Assembly: GCF_001911425.1 (NCBI RefSeq) | Contig: NZ_MPPL01000001.1 | Span: 1,718,980-1,753,161, forward strand | DNA: 34,182 nt | Direction: 5' to 3' | Origin: Mucilaginibacter polytrichastri | GTDB taxonomy: Bacteria; Bacteroidota; Bacteroidia; Sphingobacteriales; Sphingobacteriaceae | Shown: positions 16,898-24,391 of the stretch, in pieces | How the letters are laid out: every line of letters begins with the position of its first letter | Position numbering within the stretch: position 1 is the stretch's first letter | Notes under the pieces: model-generated | Told to the model about the DNA's origin: nothing | Seen by the model: only the letters and a program-made list of their open reading frames with translations | The model's database searches: none | Made by a program: the position numbers and the translations under genes

Positions 16898-17482
16898 TTA
16901 GATGCCTACAACACGGCTGCTAATAGTAGCCGCAAGAGAAGGCCTAGGTTCGTATAAATGGTTTACAGCAAATGCTGAACTTTTTACGGCCGATTGAATG
17001 TCGCGGTTTAAGGTTAATTCCTGGGCCGATCCGCTCATTACTGCCTTTGCGTTATCTTTTACGGTTAAATTAGCTACAAATGCATCTAGGTTAAGATTAG
17101 CTTCTGCATGGTCATGCAGGTCAACATTAAATTCAATTTTTGAAAGATTACCAAATGATTGTACGGTAGAATTATCAAACACAGAAACCGAACGAAGATC
17201 TGTAGAGCTTACCCAAACAATCAGTTTTTCATTAGTGTATGAGGCTATGCGTAACACACCGTTTTTACTTTGTACTAAAGCACTTTCTGAGTAATATTTA
17301 TTGTAAACTTTCACCTGGTCTGTAGTGGCGTCTGATATGTAAAGTTCCACATTGCCACGAACTTCAATTTTATTAATGGCGATGGTTTCTTTTAATACAG
17401 TAGCATTATTGCTTGCAAAGGTTTTTGGGGCTGATCCTAACACAACAAGTAGTGTGATTAAGGATAAAATTTTGATTTTCAT
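16898..17482 (-). CDS. Exported GIN-domain (DUF2807) protein
   Basis: This 194-aa protein has a signal peptide (KIKILSLITLLVVLGSA, cleavage near TFAS). The mature part is a repetitive beta-helix-like chain typical of the putative auto-transporter adhesin head GIN domain: INKIEVRGNVELYISD, VKVYNKYY, VSVFDNSTVQSFGN, VKDNAKAVMSGSA. Proteins of this family are abundant in Sphingobacteriaceae; their function is unknown. It shares its terminator with the HmuY gene. A possible -7 element CACCTTTGC (minus strand, 17622-17614) is 130 nt upstream; no -33 is visible. Confidence 0.8.
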   Translation of the reverse strand: MKIKILSLITLLVVLGSAPKTFASNNATVLKETIAINKIEVRGNVELYISDATTDQVKVYNKYYSESALVQSKNGVLRIASYTNEKLIVWVSSTDLRSVSVFDNSTVQSFGNLSKIEFNVDLHDHAEANLNLDAFVANLTVKDNAKAVMSGSAQELTLNRDIQSAVKSSAFAVNHLYEPRPSLAATISSRVVGI

Positions 17483-17645
17483 TTTTGTATATTTTATTGT
17501 GATGTTTATTAATTGTATTATAATTTTTAAAATACAACCTCAAAACGGAGTCGGTTCTTCTACTGCTTTCAGACAAGATTTTAAGCTTATAAAACCCTTT
17601 CCCGTTTTGCAGTGCAAAGGTGTGGTTTATATAAGTTAGTTTTTT

Positions 17646-17674
17646 AATCTTAGTGTAATTTTTACACTAAGATT
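17646..17674. repeat. Perfect 13-bp palindrome, AT-rich intergenic
   Basis: AATCTTAGTGTAA (17646-17658) pairs exactly with TTACACTAAGATT (17662-17674) around TTT. T's precede it rather than follow it on +, and no T-run follows on -, so it does not look like a terminator. It may be a repressor operator, upstream of the possible GIN-gene promoter. Confidence 0.6.
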
Positions 17675-17827
17675 TGCTGCGGCTGAATAACGATATTTTG
17701 ATAGTAATTGTACTTATTATCAGCTATTTAACTTTTTAGGTTTCTGTTATTTGTTGGGTAATGCAGGTGTAGATAAGCTTCTCATATAAGTAAGCGTATT
17801 TTTAGGCGGCGTAAAATCGGGATATCA

Positions 17828-18049
17828 TCATGTTTTTTTAACCCATTGGAAGTTTCCTTTAAGCTTTACAAAGTAACTATGCATGTTGAAGTAGTGTTGA
17901 AATGATTGGGTGAGGTAGTCGAATAAAAACGCCTTATCCTTATCGGTAAGGCATTTTTTATATTTTGGCGATTGTATCAAATCAGATAATGGTAATAAAT
18001 TGTACCCCTGAGCGGGAATACTTTGAACACTTAAAGACGTTTCTAAGGC
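17828..18049 (-). pseudogene. Possible C-terminal gene fragment without start codon
   Basis: A 73-codon open frame on the minus strand has no plausible start and a stop (TAA) immediately upstream at 18050-18052. It reads like real protein: SDLIQSPKYKKCLTDKDKAF, YFNMHSYFVKLKGNFQWVKK. The stretch GCCTTATC...GGTAAGGC (17931-17952) inside it also looks like a small hairpin with T-run. The 787-base gap 17483-18269 contains no intact gene; this piece, the palindrome and a few short antisense frames are all I see. I do not recognise the family. Confidence 0.25.
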
Positions 18050-18269
18050 TTATCGAGCCTATTATTCACGATTTGAAAGTTAAAGGGTTTATATAAATCC
18101 AGAGATTTGAAAAATAAACTCTTTGATCATATAGAACTTTGATACCTTAAGCAGGAATCTTAGAACCGAAAATTTGAATTGCTTGAAAATTTTTATTACG
18201 AATTCGTTAAAAATTGAAGTTTATCAAATGAAAGAAAGTGGTCAACCTCCATATCGAAACATAAAGAAA

Positions 18270-19283
18270 TTATTTAACCAGAGGTATTACTTTTTCGCCA
18301 ATCAACTTTATAGAACTGATGAGTTGCTGATGGGTTAAACCTGCGTTATCCATTTGAAAAGTAAACCTGTCGACTCCCCCCAATGCTTCACTATGCCTGA
18401 TCAATTTTTTAGCAACCTCTTCCGGGCCACCTACAACCAGCACACCTTCAGGGGCAATCGCCTGGTTGAACCCTGCTCTGGTCACAGGTGGCCAGCCACG
18501 CTGTTTTCCGGCTCTGGTCCAAAGCTTAGCGTAGCCAGGATAATATTCTTCGACTGCCTGCTGTGTGTTAGCCGCAACATAACCGGGAGAATGAAGACCT
18601 ACTTTAAGCTGTTCAGGGCTAAAGCCGGCATCTTTACCTGCCTTCCGGTAAAGATCCACCAAAGGGCGAAAACGTGCTGTTTCGCCGCCAATCACAGCCA
18701 CCATTAATGGCAGTCCGAGTCTGCCTGCCCTCACAAATGATTCCGGTGTGCCACCAACACCAAGCCAAACGGGAATGTTTGACTGTAGTGCCCTGGGATA
18801 AACTGGCAGATTCTGAAGGGAGGGCCTGAATTTACCCGACCAGGTAACAAATTCCTGATCACGTATCTTCAATAGAAGATCCAGCTTTTCACTAAATAAG
18901 GCATCATAATTCTGGAGGTCAAAGCCGAATAATGGATAGGCATCTATAGCCGAGCCTCTCCCAACTACAATTTCCGCCCGTCCTTTAGAAATGAGGTCCA
19001 GTGTAGCGAAAGCCTGATACACCCGTACCGGATCGGAAGTGCTGAGTACGGTAACTGCACTGGTTAAACGTATGCGTTTAGTCATAGCTGCGGCAGCCGC
19101 AAGTATCACTGCCGGGGCTGAATCCAGAAATTCCTTTTTATGATGTTCCCCGATCCCAAAAATGTCCAGACCGGCTTCGTCAGCTACGCTAATTCTTTCC
19201 AGTAACTGTTCCATTGCATCTACGCTACTCAGCGAAGTGCTGCCATACATGGCAGACGCAAAACTGTCAATTCCTATTTCCAT
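18270..19283 (-). CDS. LLM-class (luciferase-like) flavin-dependent oxidoreductase
   Basis: ATG 19283 starts MEIGIDSFASAMYG; an upstream in-frame TTG (19322) is less likely. It is a 337-aa TIM-barrel protein with family-typical stretches: GIGEHHKKEFLDSAPAVILA, RIRLTSAVTVLSTSDPVRVYQ, FATLDLISKGRAEIVVGRGS and VWLGVGGTPESFVRAGRLGLP. The family uses reduced FMN to oxidise small organic substrates; the substrate is not predictable. There is no signal peptide, so it is cytoplasmic. It stands alone between the gene-poor gap and the YjbR-like genes. Confidence 0.9.
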   Translation of the reverse strand: MEIGIDSFASAMYGSTSLSSVDAMEQLLERISVADEAGLDIFGIGEHHKKEFLDSAPAVILAAAAAMTKRIRLTSAVTVLSTSDPVRVYQAFATLDLISKGRAEIVVGRGSAIDAYPLFGFDLQNYDALFSEKLDLLLKIRDQEFVTWSGKFRPSLQNLPVYPRALQSNIPVWLGVGGTPESFVRAGRLGLPLMVAVIGGETARFRPLVDLYRKAGKDAGFSPEQLKVGLHSPGYVAANTQQAVEEYYPGYAKLWTRAGKQRGWPPVTRAGFNQAIAPEGVLVVGGPEEVAKKLIRHSEALGGVDRFTFQMDNAGLTHQQLISSIKLIGEKVIPLVK

Positions 19284-19396
19284 TATGTTTCTTAAATAAA
19301 TTGAGTTTGATTCCACTAACAATACTATGATTATACTTAATGATTTTTAAGGGATTACCTTCGAAAAGAGTACTTTCAGCTTTCACTTAAATATTG

Positions 19397-19747
19397 CTAC
19401 TCTTTTTTACTCAATGATTTCACTGCCAGATTGTAAGAGGCCTCCACCATTGACCTTATACTTTCGTCTGGCATATCGGCGTTAAATCGCACACTGATCC
19501 AGGACCTATGGCTCAGATTGAATGGTTTGTCGATAGCGATGTATTTTTCTTTTAGCTCTTGAATCTCTTCACTGTTACATCTAATCGTGACACAATTAAA
19601 CGACTCAATATCAAAAAGGCAAAACATTCTTGTTCGTACATAAAATACTAAAATGAATTTTGAGTTTCTAAAGAATCCCTTAAAAGGCATTCCTTCAGTA
19701 GCCTGATCAAATGACAAACAAAACTCACGAAATTGCTCGATGTCCAT
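19397..19747 (-). CDS. MmcQ/YjbR family protein, copy 2
   Basis: This 116-aa protein is of the double-wing YjbR fold: MDIEQFREFCLSFDQATEGMP, FVLFYV-like strand FILVFYVRTRMFCLFD, then HRSWISVRFNADMPDESI and a C-terminal helix. The family binds DNA in some members but its role is unclear. It lies 11 nt after a paralogue (19759-20148) and is co-transcribed with it. Confidence 0.85.
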   Translation of the reverse strand: MDIEQFREFCLSFDQATEGMPFKGFFRNSKFILVFYVRTRMFCLFDIESFNCVTIRCNSEEIQELKEKYIAIDKPFNLSHRSWISVRFNADMPDESIRSMVEASYNLAVKSLSKKE

Positions 19748-19758
19748 GTATGGTTCTT

Positions 19759-20148
19759 TTACTGATTTTCATGAACGTCCTCCTCTAAATCTTGTTTCTC
19801 CGTCTTCGTTAGTGTAGCTACCACGAGATCATAGGATTTTTTCAGTAGATCTTTGAGTACCGCATCCGGAACATCTTTATTAAATTGGATACTGATCCAG
19901 TGTTTTTTGTTCATGTGATAGCCGGGCGAAATCCCTTCATATTTTTCCTGTAGCAATGGCGATTCTGCAGGATCACATTTTAGTGTGCAGAAATCAAAAA
20001 CATCTACGTTGAAAAAACAGAACCATTTTTCCTTTACGTAAAAAGCTAGTAAATTTCTGTCATAGACAGAAGTGGCATGAGTAAAAGCCATTTTATCTGT
20101 CACTCCGTCAAACGATAGGCAATATTCCCTTAAACTTTCTGCGTTCAT
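19759..20148 (-). CDS. MmcQ/YjbR family protein, copy 1
   Basis: This 129-aa YjbR-like protein has MNAESLREYCLSFDGVTDKM, LLAFYVKEKWFCFFNVD, KKHWISIQFNKDVPDAVLKD and a C-terminal helix. Copy 2 follows after 11 nt. The two share the start motif EYCLSFD/EFCLSFD and the WIS(I/V) strand, so they arose by tandem duplication. It has an acidic extra tail (KQDLEEDVHENQ). Confidence 0.87.
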   Translation of the reverse strand: MNAESLREYCLSFDGVTDKMAFTHATSVYDRNLLAFYVKEKWFCFFNVDVFDFCTLKCDPAESPLLQEKYEGISPGYHMNKKHWISIQFNKDVPDAVLKDLLKKSYDLVVATLTKTEKQDLEEDVHENQ

Positions 20149-20203
20149 ATAATTCCGTTTGGTTATTTAAAATTGTTTAGCCTGTTCCATAAGCTATTAA
20201 AGT

Positions 20204-20476
20204 TTAAACGACAGTTTTTCCTTTATCGAACTTCTTATCCATCGGCCGGATAAAAGACCAGGTAGAATGGATCACCCGCCATTCATTATCCGTTTCTTTC
20301 TGGTACACTTCAACGCAATTATATTCTATGTCAATGAGGGTGGTTTTTGCAAACACCTGAAAGGTAAGCACAGCCATGTCCTGCCCAATTTGTACACGGG
20401 GACTCCGGAAGTCATAGGAATCGGCAAACAATTTACCTTTGATCGTTTCCAAAAACGAAGCAATGGGGGAAGCCAA
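20204..20476 (-). pseudogene. 5'-truncated SnoaL-like (NTF2-fold) gene
   Basis: The 90-residue frame covers only the C-terminal two thirds of a SnoaL-like domain: FRSPRVQIGQDMAVLTFQVF, IEYNCVEVYQKETDNEWRVI and HSTWSFIRP. The N-terminal helices that normally begin these 125-140 aa proteins are missing. The only start in reach is a TTG at 20476 that lies inside a strong terminator hairpin, and the frame stays open through the hairpin with no ATG. The gene was probably joined to a foreign terminator by a deletion or insertion. Activity is unlikely. Confidence 0.6.
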
Positions 20477-20503
20477 GCCCCGTACTTCTACGGGGCTTTT
20501 TTT
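20476..20503 (+). terminator. Rho-independent terminator, plus strand, without a plus-strand gene
   Basis: AGCCCCGT (20476-20483) pairs with ACGGGGCT (20490-20497), followed by a T-run. No plus-strand gene ends here; the sequence abuts the truncated SnoaL-like gene, so it is a leftover of a rearrangement. Confidence 0.75.
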
Positions 20504-20616
20504 ATGCTTAAAAGTTTTTTTTATAAATAAGGACTTTCGTAAGTATCCATCGCAGATTGATAGTTAAGTCTTACTTATGCCAATGATCAAGGCCTAATTA
20601 AAAGAAAAATACAGCC

Positions 20617-20739
20617 TTAAGTACTTTGTGTAATAGTGGGAAACACCTTTTGGTAAAAAACGCTCAATGCAGCCAGCGATTGTTGGGCACCCAAGTTAAC
20701 GTTCAATCTTCTGGTAAGGTTAATAATAACAGTTGTCGC
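20617..20739 (-). pseudogene. Possible short C-terminal gene scrap
   Basis: A 40-codon open frame has no start, with an in-frame TAG just upstream. It contains LNVNLGAQQSLAALSVFYQK followed by VFPTITQST. It looks protein-like but is short, so chance is possible. The rest of 20504-20806 shows only a small stem (AGGCAAA 20745-20751 with TTTGCCT 20763-20769). Confidence 0.2.
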
Positions 20740-20806
20740 CTAACAGGCAAAATCATTCCTTATTTGCCTTGTTTATTATGTTGACTTTGTGATTACCCTA
20801 TTTATC

Positions 20807-21136
20807 TCAGACTAATTTTTCGGTTAAATTAGTTCCAAAATAAGCGAATGGCGTATAAGCAGCTGGTTCACGCTGAATTTCCATATCTATTAAAGTTTTT
20901 TCAATAGCCACAGCGTAAGGTTTTTTCATTTGAACATTAAGGAAATGTTCAATGTTATCATTCCAGGTTTCATAAACCAAGAATTCTTCAGGTTTGCCAA
21001 GCCCTTCATGAAGAGTGGCATTGATAAAGTTTTCCTCTGAACTTATTGTTTTAAATAATTCTAGCAGCACTTCTTTAAACTGTGCTCTATTTTCCTGCTT
21101 TGCGGTAAATTTGATCGAAAATGTTAAATTTTGCAT
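20807..21136 (-). CDS. Antibiotic biosynthesis monooxygenase (ABM) domain protein
   Basis: ATG 21136 gives a 109-aa protein of the right size; the frame continues upstream but would run past the predicted promoter. The dimeric alpha-beta barrel features are FSIKFTAKQENRAQFKEVLL, NFINATLHEGLGKPEEFLVY and ETWNDNIEHFLNVQMKKPY. Members are cofactor-free quinone or heme-acting monooxygenases; the substrate is unknown here. It is divergent from a Crp/Fnr regulator across 133 nt with a shared FNR-like box, so it is probably a target of that regulator. Confidence 0.85.
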   Translation of the reverse strand: MQNLTFSIKFTAKQENRAQFKEVLLELFKTISSEENFINATLHEGLGKPEEFLVYETWNDNIEHFLNVQMKKPYAVAIEKTLIDMEIQREPAAYTPFAYFGTNLTEKLV

Positions 21137-21181
21137 CTTAATTAAGATTTTTAGGGAGGCATGACGTTGCCAGACAAAGGT

Positions 21182-21189
21182 CAAAGGTA
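21182..21189 (-). promoter_or_regulatory. ABM gene -7 element
   Basis: TACCTTTG on the minus strand is an exact TAnnTTTG match. The predicted start is near 21178, about 42 nt before the ATG. The FNR-like box centre is about 62 bp upstream of that start, a class-I activator position. Confidence 0.55.
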
Positions 21190-21233
21190 GGTATTGCAGA
21201 CTGCTCTGTAATTGATCTGTGATAAGAAATGAA

Positions 21234-21265
21234 TTGACATAAATCAATCGGAATAGTTATTTTTG
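21234..21265 (+). promoter_or_regulatory. FNR-like box and promoter of the Crp/Fnr gene
   Basis: TTGACATAAATCAA (21234-21247) matches the FNR consensus TTGATnnnnATCAA with one change. Its first TTG is also the -33 element of a promoter whose -7 is TATTTTTG (21258-21265, exact TAnnTTTG, 21-nt spacer). The start of transcription falls at about 21269-21270, which is the GTG start codon itself. Confidence 0.6.
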
Positions 21266-21269
21266 ACCA

Positions 21270-21866
21270 GTGAAAGACAAATTCTCTCAATATCTTTTAG
21301 ATAAAATTCCGATAGCCGAAAACGAACTCCAATTGATTAATCGGCTATGCTCTGTAAGGAAATTGCGTCGTAACCAGTATTTGCTGCAGGAAGGTGACAC
21401 CTGTAATTTTGTTGCATTTGTAGTTTCCGGCTGTCTGCGAACTTATAAGACCGATTTCAAGGGAAATGAGCATATCGTTTATTTTGCGGCTGAAAATTGG
21501 TGGGCAGGAGATCGTGAAAGTTACGTAAAAAAGATGCCTTCTGCTTTCAATATAGATGCTGTGGAAGAAACCGAATTGGTTTACTTTACGCGCGAAAACT
21601 TTGAAAAGGTTTCAGAATCTGTTCCTGAATTTAACAAGATGATGTATTTGCTGCTGCAAAATAGCTTTATCGCGTCACAAAATAAAATTCACGCTGCAAT
21701 GACATTTACAGCAGAAGAAAAATATAATGATTTTGTCGCTAAATTCACGCATTTGGCCAATCGTATCCCGCAGCAAATGATTGCTTCTTATCTCGGAATG
21801 ACACCTGAAACGTTAAGCCGGGTAAAATCAGCAATCGCCAAAAGTATTGGTAAAGGAAATTCTTGA
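21270..21866 (+). CDS. Crp/Fnr family transcriptional regulator
   Basis: The protein has 198 aa. The cNMP-binding-like jelly roll is at about 20-125 (YLLQEGDTCNFVAFVVSGCLR) and the winged HTH at about 160-195 (IPQQMIASYLGMTPETLSRVK). The four-Cys cluster pattern of FNR is absent, so it is not an iron-sulphur oxygen sensor of that type. The start must be GTG 21270: an in-frame TGA lies two codons upstream and no Met occurs downstream until deep in the domain. The mRNA is probably leaderless. It probably regulates itself and the divergent ABM gene through the box at 21234-21247. Confidence 0.92.
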   Translation: MKDKFSQYLLDKIPIAENELQLINRLCSVRKLRRNQYLLQEGDTCNFVAFVVSGCLRTYKTDFKGNEHIVYFAAENWWAGDRESYVKKMPSAFNIDAVEETELVYFTRENFEKVSESVPEFNKMMYLLLQNSFIASQNKIHAAMTFTAEEKYNDFVAKFTHLANRIPQQMIASYLGMTPETLSRVKSAIAKSIGKGNS

Positions 21867-22096
21867 ACTATTTACTTCTCTTCGATTCTTGTTTAAATGT
21901 TCTCTGCTCTTTACATGAAGATGTGATGATTGTTTCATTATCAATAAAATTCAAGCCGTAACAACTCTTAGCGATAACCCTGTATTTGACAGATGTTGCT
22001 AAATGACATAATTATTCATTGCGTTGGCTTTATTTGCTCAAGTACCGTTCATCAGACAAAAGTCATATCTGTACATTTACAACAAAGCGCTTTTTT

Positions 22097-22121
22097 ATTT
22101 AAACACTGTTCAATATTTTTG
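22097..22121 (+). promoter_or_regulatory. Upstream TetR-type operator with -7 element
   Basis: A 19-bp sequence (22097-22115) is the exact reverse complement of 22982-23000; it contains the near-palindrome TTAAACA-C-TGTTCAA. The element TATTTTTG (22114-22121) overlaps its end and could start a transcript about 230 nt before the TetR ATG. The rest of the 488-base gap 21867-22354 shows no gene. Confidence 0.55.
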
Positions 22122-22317
22122 TTGCGTATCCAAGTTAATTATTTGTCGCATTAAAAATTTGTGAAACTAATAGTGGAAATATTGATCTCCAGATAGCCCG
22201 GTAATTGGCCGTGCAGGACTGCAGGTAACTTGGAGTAGAAAGAAGCAGTGAGTATCGTTGGTATAGCCTGTCTCGAAACGAGATAAATACTAATGTTAAA
22301 AAATAGGATGGCGGTGT

Positions 22318-22342
22318 CGTTGTGTATATTTGCACATCAACG
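22318..22342 (+). promoter_or_regulatory. TetR gene promoter with imperfect inverted repeat
   Basis: TATATTTGC (22325-22333) is an exact -7 element, giving a leader of about 18 nt. It is bracketed by CGTTG (22318-22322) and CAACG (22338-22342) with partly matching inner bases, so it may be an additional operator. No good -33 TTG is seen. Confidence 0.55.
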
Positions 22343-22354
22343 AAATATTAAAGA

Positions 22355-22963
22355 ATGGGTATAGCAGAACGAAAACTGGAAGATAAGCAGGAGATGCACG
22401 CAAAAATCCTAAACGGTGCGCGTAAAGTATTCCTGGCAAAAGGATATGACCAAACCAGTATGCGCAATATTGCCAGCGAGATCAACTATAGCCCCGGTTC
22501 GATTTATTTTTATTTCAAAGATAAAAGCGAGATCTTCCACGAATTACATAAAGAAGGCTTTCAGTTGCTGCTCAGTCAGTTAAAAGTGCTGGAAAAGGTT
22601 GGTGACCCCTTTGAACAGTTAAAGGCATCCGGCCGGGTCTTTATTCAGTTTGCGCAGGAGAATAAGGATTACTATAACCTCATGTTCATTGTGGACGATT
22701 CGGTAAAAGATTCTGCATCAGAAGGTTTTAAGATTGCGGAAGAAGCCATCAGGTACATGCATGGAATGGTTACGGAATGCCAGCTTAAAGGCAAATTCAA
22801 AAATATGGATACGGAGTATTTTACTTTCATGATCATATCTGTTTTGCATGGTATATGTGCATTGTTTTGCAAACACCGCAATACAAGTTTTGTCGGCAAA
22901 ACGGATGAAGAACTCATGCACAATGGATACGAGTCTTTTGTGGGGTTACTTGAAAAAGGATAA
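22355..22963 (+). CDS. TetR/AcrR family repressor of the RND efflux operon
   Basis: The protein has 202 aa. The N-terminal HTH at about 15-62 is typical: ILNGARKVFLAKGYDQTSMR, NIASEINYSPGSIYFYFKDK, SEIF. The ligand-binding helical domain fills the rest. It precedes TolC, adaptor and permease genes by 55 nt on the same strand. A 19-bp site lies between it and TolC and again upstream of TetR, so it probably represses both itself and the pump. The inducer is unknown. Confidence 0.93.
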   Translation: MGIAERKLEDKQEMHAKILNGARKVFLAKGYDQTSMRNIASEINYSPGSIYFYFKDKSEIFHELHKEGFQLLLSQLKVLEKVGDPFEQLKASGRVFIQFAQENKDYYNLMFIVDDSVKDSASEGFKIAEEAIRYMHGMVTECQLKGKFKNMDTEYFTFMIISVLHGICALFCKHRNTSFVGKTDEELMHNGYESFVGLLEKG

Positions 22964-22981
22964 ACCTTTTTTTTGAATTAT

Positions 22982-23000
22982 TATTGAACAGTGTTTAAAT
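22982..23000 (+). promoter_or_regulatory. TetR-type operator before the efflux operon
   Basis: TATTGAACAGTGTTTAAAT contains TTGAACA-G-TGTTTAA, a palindrome with one mismatch, 18 nt before the TolC ATG. The same 19 bases occur inverted at 22097-22115. Confidence 0.65.
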
Positions 23001-23018
23001 TTATAACAATGATTAAAA

Positions 23019-24380
23019 ATGAAAATTAAAAACCGAACATTTTATCGGCTTTTGCTTTTAGTGTCAGCTTTACTGGCTGCACCTGCTGCAAAAGCCCAGG
23101 GCAATTTGGATGAGTACATAAGGCAGGGCCTAACCTCAAACGAAAGTATCAAACAACAAAACTTTGTACTCGAAAAGAACATCTACGCATTGAAGGAAGC
23201 CAAGAGTATGTTTTTGCCCGAGGTTACCTTTTCAACTACCTACACCAAGGCTGACGGCGGGCGTACGATAGATTTCCCGACTGGCGATCTGTTTAATGGC
23301 GTGTACTCCACTTTAAACCGATTGACGGGTACTAACGCCTTTCCGCAGCTACAAAACCAAAAGATCTTGCTCAACCCTGACAATTTCTATGATGCCAAAT
23401 TCCGCACGACACTACCCATCCTGAACGCAGAATTGATCTATAATAAGCGGATCAAAAAGCAGCAGATAGACCTCCAAAAAGCCGAGGTATTGCTTTACAA
23501 GCGTGAACTGGTCAAAGAGATCAAAACAGCTTATTATAATTACCAGAAAGCTGTGTATGCGACCGGTATCTACGAATCCTCCCTTCGTTTGGTTGAAGAA
23601 GGACAAAGGATCAATACGAAGTTGTATGAAAACAGCAAAGTAAACCGAACTGTTGTGCTCAGAAGCCAGAACGAAGTATCAAAGATCAATGCATCACTGA
23701 TCAGCGCCAGGAAAACGGCAGAATCAGCACGCTACTATTTTAACTTCCTGCTGAACCGCCCACTTACTGATAGTGTCCTTTTGGATAATATTAAAACACT
23801 GCCTGCCAGGGAACAAAGTTTAGGAAACAGCGTTAGCGGCAGGGAAGAATTGTCCAAACTGAGTATTGCTAAGGATATTAATGGCAATCTGACAGGGCTG
23901 GCCCGGTCTTATATCGTGCCCAAGTTAGGAACCTTTATCGACCTAGGTTCGCAGGCTTTTGACTGGAAGTTCAACAGTAACAGCCGTTATTATTTATTCG
24001 GGGTTTCCCTGGAATGGAACCTCTTTTCCTCCGGCAAAAACAATTACCGGGTAAAACAGGCGATCGCAGATCAGAATGCCCTGGCATCACAAACAGATTA
24101 TGTACAACAACAATTACTCACAGAATTGAAGGTACGCCAGGCAAGTATGCAAAGCGCCATCGCGCAATACGAGTCGGCACAGTCTCAATTAAAAACCAGC
24201 CAAATCTATTACGGTGATATGCTGAAGCTATACAAACAAGGCATGGCGATCTACATCGAATTGCTGGATGCCCAAAACCAGTGGATCGATGCACAGCTCA
24301 AAACCAATATTGCCCTTTACGATACCTGGATAGCTAATACGGACATCGAACGCGCCAACGCCAGTTTCACCATTCAATAA
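23019..24380 (+). CDS. TolC-family outer-membrane efflux protein
   Basis: The protein has 453 aa with a signal peptide (LLLLVSALLAAPAAKA|Q). Long coiled-coil helices occur in two repeats, for example QQIDLQKAEVLLYKRELVKE and YESAQSQLKTSQIYYGDMLK, and a typical end YIELLDAQNQWIDAQLKT. It forms the outer-membrane channel of a tripartite RND pump; adaptor and permease genes follow after 11 and 10 nt. Confidence 0.92.
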   Translation: MKIKNRTFYRLLLLVSALLAAPAAKAQGNLDEYIRQGLTSNESIKQQNFVLEKNIYALKEAKSMFLPEVTFSTTYTKADGGRTIDFPTGDLFNGVYSTLNRLTGTNAFPQLQNQKILLNPDNFYDAKFRTTLPILNAELIYNKRIKKQQIDLQKAEVLLYKRELVKEIKTAYYNYQKAVYATGIYESSLRLVEEGQRINTKLYENSKVNRTVVLRSQNEVSKINASLISARKTAESARYYFNFLLNRPLTDSVLLDNIKTLPAREQSLGNSVSGREELSKLSIAKDINGNLTGLARSYIVPKLGTFIDLGSQAFDWKFNSNSRYYLFGVSLEWNLFSSGKNNYRVKQAIADQNALASQTDYVQQQLLTELKVRQASMQSAIAQYESAQSQLKTSQIYYGDMLKLYKQGMAIYIELLDAQNQWIDAQLKTNIALYDTWIANTDIERANASFTIQ

Positions 24381-24391
24381 AATATAAGATT

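Noticed and set aside
17931..17952. Rho-independent terminator GCCTTATC/GGTAAGGC with T-run
   Set aside because: No plus-strand gene ends there, the stem has a G-T pair and the bases lie inside the minus-strand open frame; I keep it only as a note.
17989..18096. Plus-strand ORF of 35 codons (REYFEHLKTFLRLIEPI)
   Set aside because: Protein-like but short and antisense to the longer start-less frame; no other support.
21270..21866. Assignment of the Crp/Fnr protein as an oxygen-sensing FNR
   Set aside because: Cysteines at 27, 45 and 55 do not match the FNR iron-sulphur pattern.
22135..22335. Minus-strand ORF of 66 codons upstream of TetR
   Set aside because: Unnatural composition and it covers the TetR promoter; no homology recognised.
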